Positions 21,297 to 33,078 of a stretch of 64,000 nucleotides of DNA are shown piece after piece. The translations under genes were made by a program, and so were the position numbers. The notes beneath the pieces are model-generated. The model was not told the origin of the DNA and searched no databases. It was given only the letters and a program-made list of their open reading frames with translations. Location of the stretch: the NCBI GenBank assembly GCA_036874045.1, contig CM072337.1, forward strand, positions 4,402,001-4,466,000. Direction: 5' to 3'. This DNA comes from Cymodocea nodosa (Eukaryota; Streptophyta; Magnoliopsida; Alismatales; Cymodoceaceae). Within the stretch, counting starts at the first letter, position 1. Every line of letters begins with the position of its first letter.

Positions 21297-24200
21297 TTAC
21301 ACATCACATAGCCTACAAATACCTAAATTTAATCTAATGTTGCAGAATGTATTTTCGTCTAGAGGTTTTGTAAATATATCAGCTAATTGATTTTTACTAG
21401 ACACAAATTCTAATTTAATTTTTCCTTTAATTACGTTATCTCTTAGAAAATGATGTCTAACCTCTATATGCTTTGCTCTTGAATGTAATACAGGATTTTT
21501 GGAAAGATTTATTGCAGAACTACTGTCACAATAAATCTCAGTTGTATCATAAGATAATCCAAAATCTTCTAAAGTTTGCCTTATCCATAGAATCTGAGTG
21601 CAACATAGTGCAGCAGCAACATATTCAGCTTCTATAGTAGAAAGTACTACACAGTTTTACTTTTTACTAAACCATGACACCAAATTATTTCCCAATAATT
21701 GACATGTACCACTGGTACTCTTTCTATCAGATTTAGATCTTGCATAATCAGCATCAGTATATCCTATAAGATCTATTGAACTATCCTTAGAATAATACAG
21801 TCCGAAATTTTTAGTTCCTTGTATATATCTAAAGATTCTTTTAACTGCAATTAAATGTGATTCTTTAGGATTAGATTGAAATCTAGCACAAACACACACA
21901 ACAAACATAATATCAGGTCTACTAGCAGTCAAATAAAGTAAAGAACCAATCATACTTCTGTATTTTCTTTGATCTATAGATTTTCCTATGTCATCAATAT
22001 CTAACTTTAAAGTAGTACTCATAGGAGTTCCTCGAATCCTTGTATCATTAAAATTAAATTTCTTAAGCATTTCATTTGCATATTTTTCCTGATTTAAAAA
22101 TATACCTTTATCCATTTGCTTAATATGAAGTCCTAGAAAATATGAAAGTTCTCCTATCATACTCATTTCAAACTGATTAGTCATCTCTTCAGAGAATATT
22201 TCTATCAACTTATCAGAGGTTGCTCCAAAGATTATATCATCCACGTATATTTGAACAACAATCTGATCTTTACCATCTCTCTTAATAAATAGAGTATGAT
22301 CCACTTTTCCTATGATATAGCCTTTTTCTATTAAAAAAGTAGACAATCTTTCATACCATGATCTAGGTGCTTGCTTCAAACCATATAAGGCTTTCTTCAA
22401 TTTATACACAAAGTCAGGATTTTTAATATCTTCAAATCCAGGTGGTTGTTTTACATAGACTTCTTCATTAATTAAACCATTTAGAAATGTACTCTTTACA
22501 TCTATTTGATATAATTTAAAATCCATATAACAAGCATAGGCCAATAATATTCTAATACTTTCTAACCTAACCACAGGAGCAAATGTTTCATCATAATCTA
22601 ATCCTTCTTCCTGTGTATACCTTTGTGCAACTAATCTAGCTTTATTCCTTATAATTTGACCAGTTTCGTTAGTTTTGTTTCTAAAGATCCACTTTGTACC
22701 TATTATGGACTGATTTTCTAGTGGAGAGACTAATTCCCATACATCATTTCTGATGAATTGATTTAGTTCTTCTTGGATTGCCACTATCCAATTTTCATCA
22801 GATAATACTTCTTGTATATTCCTTGGTTCCACCATAGAAACAAACATACACATACTATTTAAATTTACTGAAACTCTAGTTTTAACTCCCTCATTAATAT
22901 TACCAATGACTTGAGTAATGGGATGTGATGAAGAGTAACGCCAATTTCTCTGATTTTCCTCAATATTCTCATCAACATCTGAAAGTCCATCACTTTCATC
23001 ATTAGTTTGATCATTTAAGTTCATATTTTTGATTTTCTCAGATAAATCATCAATCTCTCTATTGATCTCTAACTCATTTGAAAAATTGATCAAGTCATCA
23101 TTATCAGCTTTAGATTGAGATTCTCTAAGAGAATTTTCATTGAAGCTTACATGGAGGGTTTCTTCAATAGTCCTAGAAGTCTTGTTATATACTCTATAGG
23201 CTTTACTTCTAGTAGAGTAACCTACAAAAATTCCTTCATCCGATTTGGCTTGAAATTTATCCCTTTTATCCTTAGTATTAAGAATAAAACACTTGCATCC
23301 AAATGATTCCATATAGGAAATTTTTGGAACCCTATTAAACATAATTTCAAAAGGAGTTTTATTAACATGAGGTCTTAAATGACTTCTGTTAATAACATAA
23401 CAAGCTGTATTTACTACTTCAGCCCAAAGATTTTGAGGTAACTTATGTTCATTCAACATAGTTTTGGCCATTTCTTGAAGTGATCTATTCTTTCTCTCAA
23501 CAACACCATTTTGACACGATGCTCTTGGAAAAGAAAATATGTGATCAATGCCATGCTCATTACAATAGTTATCCATTTGATCATTATCAAATTCAGTTCC
23601 ATGATCACTCCTAAGTTTTTGAATAGAGACACTTTGCTCATTTTGAACAAAATTGCAAAACATTTTAAATTTTTTAAAAACTTCTGTCTTAGATGCTAGA
23701 AAATATACCCAAGTGTATTTGGAGAAGTCATCTACTAAAACAAATACATACCATTTACCACCAAGACTCATGATTCTTGTTGGTCCAAATAGATCCATAT
23801 GTATAAGTTCTAAGACTCTCTTGCTTGAAATATCAATTTTGGATTTAAAAGAGTTTTTATGAAGTTTACCTAACTCACATGCATTACACATAAAGTTCTT
23901 TGAGTATTTAATCTTTGGTAAACCTCTCACTAAATGTTTTCCAGATAGTTTATGTAACAGTCTCATATTTATATGCCCAATCCTTCTATGCCATAGATAT
24001 GCATCACTAGTTTCAGCTAGCAAACACAAATTTAAATCAACTACACTAGAAGGTAAAGATAAAATACATACAGAACCTTTTCTTTTAGCAATAAACTTAA
24101 TTTCATCTATATTTTTATCAATTATTTTGCATACATTATCTTCAAACACTACATAATATCCATTTTCAGTTAGTTTTATGACACTCAGCAAATTAAATCC

Positions 24201-24413
24201 TAGGTTTTCTACATATAGTACATTCGAAATAACACAAGTAGGAGTTATTTGAACATTGCCCATACCTATGATTTTATCTTTGCTTTTGTTTCCAAATGTT
24301 ACACTTCCTTTCATGGTATTTGTAAAATTTTGTAATAGACTTTTTTGTCCGGTCATGTGACTTGACGCTCCACTGTCCAAGATCCATTTTGATGTTGTTT
24401 CCTCCTGCAACAC
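21297..24413 (-). CDS. pol: S1 Sirevirus pol polyprotein, nearly intact
   Basis: Open for 918 codons from 24413 to a TAA at 21657-21659, which replaces a Gln codon (SKK*NC). RNase H then continues in frame to its natural TAA at 21297. Protease active site ILDSGASSHMTG lies near residue 12. Integrase zinc part: WHRRIGHINMRLLHKLSGKH and CNACELGKL. Core: MDLFGPTRIMSLGG, VDDFSKYTWVYF, LRSDHGTEFDND and [46 protein letters not shown] and IYVDDIIFG. RNase H: YTDADYARSKSDRKSTSGT and, past the stop, TEAEYVAAA-like sequence and LADIFTKPLDENTF. This is the best preserved pol in the window. Gag and pol are separated by stops and a pyrimidine-rich tract ending TTGCAG at about 24411. Confidence 0.92.
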
Positions 24414-26675
24414 AAATTAAGAAAAACTTTTTCTTGGTACCTAATGTTGTTGAGGACCAAGTTCATTAAACGCATATTTCTTCTTTTTGTTTAAAAATAG
24501 TTTAACATTATCATTTATATTCTTATTAGTTGTAAGTACTATTGATTTATCATTAGCTTCATACTCACATATAGCATTATTGCTTTTGCAATCATTCTTT
24601 TTGTTTTCAGATGTAGTATAATCAAGACTAAACAGATTTTTATCAGATGTTAATTTATTTTAGTCATGCTTATACATTTCTGTAAGTTCGTACTAAGATT
24701 TTGTACTTGTATTAACACTTTCCGTACATACAAAATCTTTTTCTGCACAAGAATTTTTTGTTTTGTCACACGCAGAATGAGTAATTGGTCTAATACTAGT
24801 GTATTGAATTACATGCTTAGGTTTCTGAATTTTTAGTTTACTACAATTGTCTTAAATTTTAGAAACATTAGAAACTGAATTTCCTGAACAAGAAACAAGA
24901 TTTTTAGAAACATTTATAGTCATGTTAGAAGTACAATTTGACAAATCACATTGATTTATATTATTTCTGCATGATTCATCCCTTGAAGTACCTACTTCTA
25001 CATATTTATTACCTTGTTTCATAATAAAAGGAATTTTAGTCTTAGATTTACTTGAATTGCAACTAATAAATCCTTTATTGGCTTGAGATTCAGGATATTC
25101 AGGATAATTAAATCTTAAGCCAAATTTATAAGACACCGCAAGGGTACTAGTTAGTTTGTCTAACTTAGTTTGACTTAAATTCCATTTCTCAATGGTAGAA
25201 TTTAAATCTTGCTCTCTCAGTTTTAATTTATCTATCTCTAATTCAAGTTCATTTATATTGTTTCTCAACATTTCATTTTCAGATTCTATCTTTAATTTTT
25301 CAGCATTTATATTCTGTATTTGTTCATGCAAGATACATTCATTAAATGTTAATTTTTGCAAATCTCTAGCATGATTTTCATTATCACATTTAAACTTTTC
25401 TAATGTAGTAGACAGGAAACAATTTTGTTCTTCCATAATGGATGAAGATTTTCTAATATTCTTATTTTCTAGTTTACATACTTTAAGTTTTTGGAATAAT
25501 GCTTGATAAGCACATAATAATTCATCAAAGTTGAAATTTGAATGACTTTCAAGATCAGATATTACCTCAGACTCATCTGCCATGAAGCACACATGAGCAA
25601 CGTCTTCTAACTCTTGTTCTCCTTCTGAATGTGAAGATTTTGATGCTGATTCCTCAGATTCAGACTATTCAGACGTGTCATCCCAAGTGACCTTCAAAGC
25701 CTTTTTCTTGTAAAACTTTTTCTGAGTTTTCTAAGCCGTCTTCTTCTAATTTGTCCTACTTTGCTTTTCATTTTTCCTCATAGGACAATCTGGAGAAAGA
25801 TGTCCAGGTTTCTTACAATTGTAACATACATACTTTCTGGATGAAGAATTCTTGTCATTCAGTGATTTTGATGTTAAAGGTTTATCATTTTTGTTCCTTT
25901 GCTGTTTCCTAGCTTTCCATGCTTTCTTGAATTTCCTAGTCAGCAAAATCAAATCCTCGTCAAAATCAATAGATATATCAGAATTTGAATTAATTTCGAA
26001 GGCTATTTCTTTCTTCATTTTTAGTTTGTTGTGACTCAGTGATTCATTTAATTAAACTTCATAAGCTGTTAAATTTCTTATAAGTTCATTCATAGTATAA
26101 ACATTTAAATCTCGTGATTCCTCAATTGATGTTACTTTCTAAGACCATTTAGAACTTAGGGATCTAAGAATTTTCCTCACCAAATCCTTCTGTTCAAAAT
26201 TCTTTCCTAAACATTTTAAAGAGTTTATGATATTAAGAAATCTGGAAAACATCTCAGAAATATTTTCGTCTTTATGCATCTTAAAGAGTTCATACTTATG
26301 AATCAACATGTTTATTTTGGTCTCTTTAACTTGAGAAGTACCTTCATGTGAAACTTCTAATGCATGCCACACCTCATAAGTAGATTTATATGCCGACACT
26401 TTACTGAACTGTTCATAACTCAATGCACAAAATAAAATATTTAAGCCCTAAGCATTCAGAGTTTCATTTTCTTTTTCAGTAATTGTCCAAGTATTATAAG
26501 GAGTAGTTAACAGAGTATATGGTTTAGAAATCATGAACCACAACTTATGATCTATACTTTGAAGAAAAATAGTCATCCTATATTTCCAATATTCAAAATG
26601 TATTCCATCAAATAAAGGAGGACAATTAAGATTTTGGCCTTCATATAAAGAAAAATTACCATTTCCAGTAGCCAT
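24414..26675 (-). pseudogene. gag: S1 Sirevirus gag
   Basis: Starts at ATG 26675 (MATGNGNFSLYEG, then FDGIHFEYWKYRMTIFLQSI). The capsid part continues through ALEVSHEGTSQVKETKINML and FLNIINSLKCLGKNFEQKDL. A CCHC knuckle, CYNCKKPGHLSPDC, is near 25800. It is followed by LKVTWDDTS, an acidic stretch and a long coiled coil (25592-24852, 246 codons open, e.g. ENEMLRNNINELELEIDKLK). Stops interrupt near 26450, 26140, 26055, 25745, 25660 and 24850. Length is about 750 codons, long for copia gag but usual for Sireviruses, whose gag carries this coiled-coil extension. Confidence 0.88.
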
Positions 26676-26861
26676 TTTACCTTAGATTTTTCAACCTATT
26701 TGATTTTAAACAGTCTAAAAGCTTTAAAACAACTTAAGCCTTAAATCAAGAAAGCTAAACCTATGCTCAGATATTAATTTCTGTTTAAAAACAAGGAAGG
26801 TAGAATAAGCAATGATATTAAATAAGTTGGTATAGATTTTATATCAAAGATTATTAACAAA
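26676..26861 (-). other. S1 5' leader
   Basis: About 186 noncoding bases between primer site and gag ATG, matching S3 leaders in position. No other feature was seen. Confidence 0.6.
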
Positions 26862-26873
26862 GCTCTAATACCA
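26862..26873 (-). promoter_or_regulatory. primer binding site, Met-initiator tRNA
   Basis: Minus-strand TGGTATTAGAGC begins two bases after the LTR end. It matches the standard TGGTATCAGAGC with one change. Confidence 0.9.
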
Positions 26874-26875
26874 CT

Positions 26876-28625
26876 TGTAGGATCGTATGGCTACACAAGA
26901 GGGGGGTGAATTGTGTATTTTTAATATTTTCTGAAATATAATTGAAACTTTAAAACTCAAAAACAAGTCGAGATAGTGTTTTAATAAAATCATTTTTATT
27001 CAAGGTTTCAATTACAATATACAATACAATTCTCCTTAGAAATTGTAGATGCAATTATATTTCGATACCATGTATCATCTAAACAATTTCATAACTACAA
27101 ATAGAGAAAACTAATTTGCAGAATTTAAAACATTTCTCCCTATTTGAGATCTTTCTTCTTCTTTTTCTTCTTCAGTAATTCTTCAGTGACGAATATCTTG
27201 TCTTTCTCTATTTCACTGAATTTACTTTCTTCTGATACTTCAAATCTTCAGTGACATAAATTTGACCTTTTCTGCTTCACTGAATTTTCTTCCACTTGAG
27301 AGATTTTCCTCGAGAAGGTGTTTTTGATCCTTGAAAAAGATTTTTCTTTTGGTGTGCAGGGATGGTTTGATCCTGGAAAAGATTTTTCTTTTTGGTTTGC
27401 AAGGATGGTTTGATCAACGAGAACTCTATGCCTTTTATACTGTATCTTCATTTCATGTATATCCTCCACGTTTAATCACTACTAGTTTTCCACTTCTCCA
27501 CGCCTTTTCTTTTTCCTTCATCGAAACACACACGTTCCAACCCACGTTTATATTTCGAATTTCCTTTAATCATCAGTTTTGGATCTCTGAAAAATTTCCT
27601 GCAAAATAAACTTTCTCGTCCAAAAATTTTTCATCAATGTTATAAGAAATCGTTACTTTAATGTTAACTAAACGAGTAACACAAGTATATATATATAACT
27701 TAACGTTTCTAACTTAACGAGTTCCTCATGTGCCAATTCACGTGACAAGTATTGTAGCTAACTCAACAAACTAAGTCTATGGTGTTATGCTAACTCAACG
27801 AACCTGCTTAACCTTTCTTTTAGAAGGTTAAACAATAACTCACCGAAAACAGTTTAAGTTTTGGATAGTTACAAATGTAAGTCACCGAAAAACTCTTTAT
27901 ATTATAAAACTAGTGAGACACATGTTAAGACCTGAAAACATAACTTAAGTTACCTTTCAGATAGTTACGACTGTAAGTCTCCGAAAAAACTTTAACTCAC
28001 CGATTCAATAATAAACAAATGTTTTTATAATAAAAATTTTACCACGTGCAAAAATAACAACTTAAGTTTGTAATGCTAACCTAACGCGTTGCCTTAGTGT
28101 TCAATATAGCAACTCAACATGTTTAGTTATGTTAACTTAACGAGTTAAACATGTGCACCTCACGTGATACAATACAACATTCGTAACTTATAATTTCACC
28201 ATGTGTATAACACTAACTTAACGAGTTCGTCTCTTCTTTTACTCACTAACTTAACGAGTTATCATATGATCTATTTTAACCTTTAGGCCTCTAACTTAAC
28301 AAGTTCTCACGTGACCTCTATACAAACAAAACTCTAACTTAACGAGTTGTCTAAACGTGCACTGTTCATGATACAAAAGATATAACTTTAAAACATATCA
28401 TGCTTTTCAATAAAAACACACGTTAACTTAACGTTTAGCTAAATGAGAAATTAATGCAACGAAACAACTAGTTATTAACTTCAGATCCAGTACAGACAAG
28501 TATTTATATCAATAAGTTTTTTCTATATTAATTGATGATTTTAATTTCTTTTCACAAGCAATAGTAATTGAGCAAATATGATTATTTTCATTCAGCATAC
28601 ATCATCAAAACAAAAATACTCAATA
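26876..28625 (-). repeat. S1 5' LTR (1750 bp) with extra block
   Basis: Collinear with 15571-17179 except for a block at about 27804-28007 not found in the other LTR. The block carries S2-type words (TTTTGGATAGTTA, TCACCGAAAA, AACTTAAGTT). The outer end reads TACTCAATA where the other LTR has TACTCAACA. The right flank is Athila RT. Confidence 0.9.
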
Positions 28626-29580
28626 CTTTTACTGATTTAGGTTCTGGTAGATTAGAAATTACTTCTATTTTAGCTTTATCTACTTCCAACCCTTTCTTAG
28701 AAACAATATGCCCTAAGACTATTCCTTGTTTAACCATGTAGTGACATTTTTCCCAATTTAAAACCAGATTCTTTTCCACACAATGTTTTAATATTAAGTC
28801 TAAATTTTTTAAACAGACTTCATATGAGTTGCCATATATAGTAAAATCATCCATAAATATTTCTAAAAAATCTTTAGTCATTCCAGTAAATATGCCCTGC
28901 ATACACCTTTGAAAGGTAGCTAGTGCATTGCTTAATCCGAATGGCATTCTCTTAAAAGCATAAGTTCTATTAGGATAGGTGAAAGTTGTTTTCTCTTGAT
29001 CCTCTAATGCTATTGGAATTTGATTATACCCTGAATACCCGTCTAGGAAACTAAAATATTCTTGCCCTACTAATCTTTCCAGCATTTGATCTATAAAATG
29101 TAAGGGAAAATGATCTTTCCTAGTCACAACATTCAGCTTTCTATAGTCTATACATACTCTCTAGCCTGATTGAATTCTAGTAGCTATCAAGTCTTGACTT
29201 TCATTCCTAATAACTGTTAATCCTGATTTCTTGGGAACTACATGGATTGAACTAACCCACGAGCTATCAGAAATCGGATAAATTATGTCATTATCTAACC
29301 ATTTCACTATTTCCTTCCTGACTACTTCTTTAAGGTTTGGATTTAATCTCCTCTCAGGAATTCTAATAGGTTTAGCATTCTCTTCTAAATATATGTGGTG
29401 ACAGCATAAAGTTGAACTTAACCCTTTTATATCAGTCATAGTCCATCTTATTGCTTCTTTATAACTTTTTACTACATCTTTTAATTTAGCTATTTGATCC
29501 TCTTTTAACTCTGAAGCAATAATGATTGGACAGGTTCGTTTATCTTCTAGAAATATATAGGTTAATTCAAGAGGTAAGGT
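28626..29580 (-). pseudogene. pol: Athila-like reverse transcriptase, N-terminal part
   Basis: Reads TYIFLEDKRTCPIIIASELK from about 29575, TMTDIKGLSSTLCCHHIYLE, then RVCIDYRKLNV across a TAG at 29161 (a Trp position). The core is LVGQEYFSFLDGYSGYNQIP, FKRMPFGLSNALATFQRCM and IFMDDFTIYG, with the catalytic DD in FMDD. It ends at NLPEPKSVK, where S1 begins. It would copy element RNA into DNA. RNase H and integrase are absent from this copy but are present in the same family at 1-1996. A frameshift near 29580 separates it from protease. Confidence 0.9.
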
Positions 29581-30408
29581 TTTAATTCTAAATGTTGCCC
29601 ATCAGAAGCTAGAGCTCCTAATTGAATATCATCATTTTCTAAATTAATTTCTTCCAGATCTCCTTCTATATTTATGCTTTCACTTTCTTCTAAAATTTTA
29701 GAATTGATTTGCCTATTTAATTCTTCTTGAATCACATCATCTAACATATCTTCTTCATCCTCTAAAAAGTCTATGGTATGTAAGGACATTTCTAACTCCT
29801 CAAATCTTTCTGGTTTGAAAATATTTAATTGAGTATCCTCATTACCATATGCTAACTTCATTACTCCAGTTTTACAATTTATAACAGCCCCTGATGTTGC
29901 TAAAAATGGCATTCCCAAAATTAAAGATGTATCACTATTTTTATGCTTAATTTGTTGGGAATCCAAAATTACAATATCAATAGGATATATAAAGTTTTTG
30001 ATTTTAATTAATACATCATCTATTTTTCCTCTAGGGTATCTTATACTTCTATCAGCTAATTGAATAATCGTACTAGTAGGAGTTAAGCCTTCTAATCCTA
30101 AGGATGCAAATATATCACTTGGCATAACATTTATACCTGCACCTAAATCTATTAAGGTTCTTTCTAGAATGGTATTTCCTATGGTGCATGATATAACAGG
30201 GATTCTAAGATTAGATAAATTTTTAGGAATTTGTTGCAGAAATAGGGAACTACTTTGCTCAGCTAAGAAGACTTTTCTAAGAACTTTTCGCTCTCTTTTC
30301 CTAGTACACCAATCCTTCAGAAATTTAGCACAAGGTGGCATTTTTTGCAATAGATCTAACAAAGGAATGTTAACTTGTACTTTTTCAAAAATTTCTTTGA
30401 TTTTTTCT
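29562..30408 (-). pseudogene. pol: Athila-like protease and linker
   Basis: Open from 30362 to 29562. It contains PLLDLLQKMPPCAKFLKDWC and the retropepsin-like domain ISCTIGNTILERTLIDLGAG, with active-site-like DLGAG then NVMPSDIF. Family members usually have DLGAS there. A long acidic linker (FLEDEEDMLDDVIQEELN) precedes RT. A TAA at 30408 separates it from the gag part. Confidence 0.8.
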
Positions 30409-31337
30409 TATTTTTCAGGTATTGTTTGTTGTAATCTTTCAATATAGGGTGCTAAAGATTGTGATTTAAAAGATTCTGTTTCTTTCGTTTGATTTGTTTG
30501 ATCATTTTTAGCTTCATTAGCTGATTCAGATTGTTCTTCAGTAGTTTCTAGATTTTCAGCTATTACATTTTCATTATCATTTTGATTTTTACTCTTATCC
30601 ATCTTCATATTATTTTCATTTTGAGTTCTTGGTGGTATATCAGTTCTAGATCTTAATGTTACACATACATCTTCCAGATTTTCGTTACTCTCATGATGTT
30701 TTTGTATATCATTTTCGTGATTATGATCTTCAATTGTTTTTAGTTTTAAAGTGCATTCTTTAAATTCTCTTGCATTACTATTTTATGTTTGCTGTATATT
30801 TTGCAAATTATGCAGGTTTATAACATTATAATTTTCATTGTCCTATTGCATAACTTGTATTTTCATTGTATATTTGTCCAATGCTTTTAATTTTCTTTCC
30901 AGATCATCTAATCTCATTGCATTCAATTTTTGATCAATTTTCATTATGGTTTTTTTAGTTTCATAAATTGTATCCTTTTTAGATTTTGAATATGCTTCCT
31001 TATAATTTAATTGGTTGACTTCTTGTTGTTGACACATGAAGTGTTCTAGTTTGTCCAGGTTTTACTCTATACTATGCTCTAATCTGTCATACTTATCTCA
31101 AACTTCAGTGTCTCTCAACATATTACACATTCTATACTGACCATTAGTTGGGTAAACTATAGGATTCTCATACTCGACTCTATTATACTGAGAATAATTC
31201 ATTTGTTGTTCATGGGATCTAACCATCTGTAAACGTCTCAATTTCAAACAATCAGAAATGTCATATTCTTTAGAATTGCAGAATTCACATATGCTAATTA
31301 CAGGTTTCAGAAATCTTTGAGCATAAGCATATGCCAT
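30409..31337 (-). pseudogene. gag: knuckle-only gag (nucleocapsid) lacking capsid
   Basis: ATG at 31337 (MAYAYAQRF) is about 115 bases after the primer site. Sixteen residues later comes ICEFCNSKEYDISDC, a CX2CX4HX4C knuckle with His changed to Tyr; the plus-strand copy keeps the His. Then EYENPIVYPTNGQYRM, a coiled-coil-like stretch (LERKLKALDKYTMKI) and a charged linker. Several stops occur (31100, 31060, 30843, 30783). The roughly 250-residue capsid domain that opens a normal Athila gag is missing. Because the plus-strand copy at 54418 starts in exactly the same way, this is a family trait and not a local deletion. Confidence 0.8.
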
Positions 31338-31452
31338 ATGCTCAATTACAAAAGAAAACACACAACTCTCTAGCTATTAAAATAAAACAACTCTAACAGT
31401 TGCTTATATTAATTCAATTCAATTCAATTCAATTTCAATTCTATTCAATTCA

Positions 31453-31472
31453 ATTCCTTAGCAGCGACGCCA
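31453..31472 (-). promoter_or_regulatory. primer binding site, Asp-tRNA type
   Basis: Minus-strand TGGCGTCGCTGCTAAGGAAT is a diverged form of the TGGCGCCGTTGCCGGGGA site typical of Athila/Tat elements. It lies seven bases from the LTR end. Confidence 0.75.
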
Positions 31473-31479
31473 TAAAACT

Positions 31480-32526
31480 TGTTTGGATTTTCCCAACACG
31501 ACACCAGAATATCTGATTAGATCTCCAATAACGTACTAGAAAAACTTGGATTTGTTACTTCTGTTTTTACTTAGTTAATTTATCTTTATGCCTATTCTTT
31601 TCTTTAAGAAGTAAACAAACAACCTTTAATACAATTTAGATATTAATTCCAATTTGTACTTTAACTACAAGTGCACAGTGTCTATTGTATTAGTGTGCAA
31701 GTACAGGTCGATCCCATAGGGAATTGCTTAAGAACTTAGAACTGTTCGTTTGTTAACAATCAAATTTGTATCTTCAATAAGCTCTTTGTTGAATTACAGT
31801 TAACTCAACAGATAAAGTTCGTTGAGTTATGGCTAACTCAACGGACTAACCTCGTAGACTTAAGTTACTCCACGAGCCTACCTTTCTTTTTAAATACTGC
31901 TATTTACAGCGGAACTCGGCCAACCATTGGGCGATTCCACAAATTGTAAATAACATCAATTAAGCTCTTTAATGTTAGTAAATACTGGATTTATCATTAA
32001 GCATACTAACATTCAGATAATTCACACAATAACCATTAAAATTTTTAAGTCTTTTGATCGAACCAATTTCAGTAAACTGTAAAACTAAAACTAACATAAA
32101 ATAATCACAACACTGATAAAGATAACATTAATCACGATACAACACAAACAATACAACACTCAAATACAACATACAAACATAGATAAATTGTTTTTGGTAT
32201 TTTTCTTTTAATATGAACATGGAAATGGGTGAAAGGTGAAATGTAAAATAATCTCAATCGATAGTAAATACTTTTGTCACTACTTGTAACGTGATTACAC
32301 CACTAAAAATTAAACCACTTACAATTCTATCTCCTCTCCCTTTAGAATCGCAAGTCCAGAATTTCAAGATGATCTCCTCTTCAGCATACAAGCATCAACC
32401 CGAAGCCAAGGCTAGAAGCTTTATGATCTCCTGAAATATGAGTCGGCACTTGGTGAAAATGGCTTCCCTTCCCGCGACGCGATCATTCCTCACAGTGGTT
32501 GTCAGGTACTGTGTTTGACTCGGAAT
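31480..32526 (-). repeat. Athila-like 5' LTR (1.05 kb kept)
   Basis: The inner end reads CCAAACA on the minus strand. It aligns with 53214-54311 throughout: the GATCGACCTGTACTTGCAC segment near 31700, the hairpin words near 31800-31870, and the exonic-looking GC-richer outer part near 32330-32526. The outer end is truncated. Confidence 0.8.
31820..31843. repeat. perfect 10-bp hairpin CGTTGAGTTA in Athila LTR
   Basis: CGTTGAGTTA, loop TGGC, TAACTCAACG. It is the same stem as the hairpins at 2365 and 2967. Confidence 0.8.
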
Positions 32527-32843
32527 CGACCCGGCTGTTATTATGTGTTTTGAATTAGTTTGTTACACATAGGGGTAGTTTTTTCCTTAGCCACTTGAGG
32601 GTACACAAATGTTATAAATAGACCCCCAACGTGTGCTTTTAGAGGATGATGAATCTTGTATCCCTTTGTGATCACCTAGAGAGAATCATTCAGTTGAGCT
32701 CCATCTGTGGACGTACCCAATTGGGGAACCACGTTAAACCTTGGTATTTTTGCAGTTGTTTCACACGTTTTTCCCATTTGTGTTCTTCTTTTATTCTCCA
32801 CGAGTCCAAGCTTCTCCCTTTCCGCACTTCTCTTCACATAACA
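32527..32843 (+). repeat. 3' end of a different copia LTR
   Basis: Unlike the Sirevirus LTRs. A TATA box TATAAATA lies at 32613-32620. The part near 32690-32740 (GTGGACGTACCCAATTGGGG, AACCACGTTAAA) is the R-U5 pattern common in Tork-like plant copia LTRs. It ends at ACA 32843, followed by a primer site. The 5' part is missing. Confidence 0.7.
32613..32620 (+). promoter_or_regulatory. TATA box in copia LTR
   Basis: TATAAATAGACCCCC context, about 225 bases before the LTR end. It is a typical core promoter for LTR transcription. Confidence 0.65.
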
Positions 32844-32845
32844 AG

Positions 32846-32857
32846 TGGTATCAGAGC
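32846..32857 (+). promoter_or_regulatory. primer binding site, Met-initiator tRNA
   Basis: Exact TGGTATCAGAGC two bases after the LTR end. Confidence 0.9.
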
Positions 32858-32917
32858 GAAGCTTGAGGAGTTGGCCGTGGATTAGTCTTGAAAGAAGAAA
32901 AGAAAGATCTTGGCCAA

Positions 32918-33058
32918 TGTACGAGCCGACACCCACGCCTGTGCCCAACGCTCGTGCCCGACGCCTACGCCCAATGCCCGACGCCAACGCTCAACGCCTA
33001 CGCCCGACGCCTGCACCCAACGCTCGACGCTCGTGTTCTTGCCCGCGCGATCGTCCGA
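32918..33058. repeat. GC-rich degenerate tandem repeat
   Basis: Diverged tandem copies of CGCCCGACGCCTA / CGCCCAACGCT-like units, very GC-rich against the AT-rich surroundings. Small Pro/Arg-rich ORFs run through it in all three forward frames, as expected from the repeat, so I do not call a gene. It follows a copia primer site and may be a leader repeat. Confidence 0.75.
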
Positions 33059-33078
33059 GTCTACAATAAATTCCGTGT

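Larger units (their letters stand above)
15571..28625 (-). mobile_element. two-LTR Sirevirus S1 element (13.1 kb)
   Basis: The only element here with both LTRs. Minus-strand order: LTR 28625-26876, primer site, gag, pol, spacer, TATA-like box, env-position ORF, several polypurine tracts, LTR 17179-15571. The flanks differ (S2 pol on the left, Athila RT on the right) and the five bases outside each end (ATCTT; CTTTT) do not match, so there is no target-site duplication. The LTRs also differ by a block of about 200 bp. A recombinant origin is likely. Reading frames are all interrupted, although pol has one 918-codon open stretch. Confidence 0.88.
28626..32526 (-). mobile_element. Athila-like element, 5' part
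   Basis: Minus-strand order: LTR (32526-31480), Asp-type primer site, short leader, knuckle-only gag, protease, RT. It is cut at 28626 by the S1 LTR inside the connection after RT, and at 32526 by a different copia LTR. The order matches the plus-strand copy at 53214-56892. Confidence 0.85.

Noticed and set aside
15566..28630. Target-site duplication around S1
   Set aside because: The five bases outside each LTR (ATCTT and CTTTT) do not match, and the flanks are different elements.
32844..32860. tRNA gene at TGGTATCAGAGC sites
   Set aside because: Only the 12-18 bases complementary to a tRNA 3' end are present. They are primer sites next to LTR ends, not tRNA genes.
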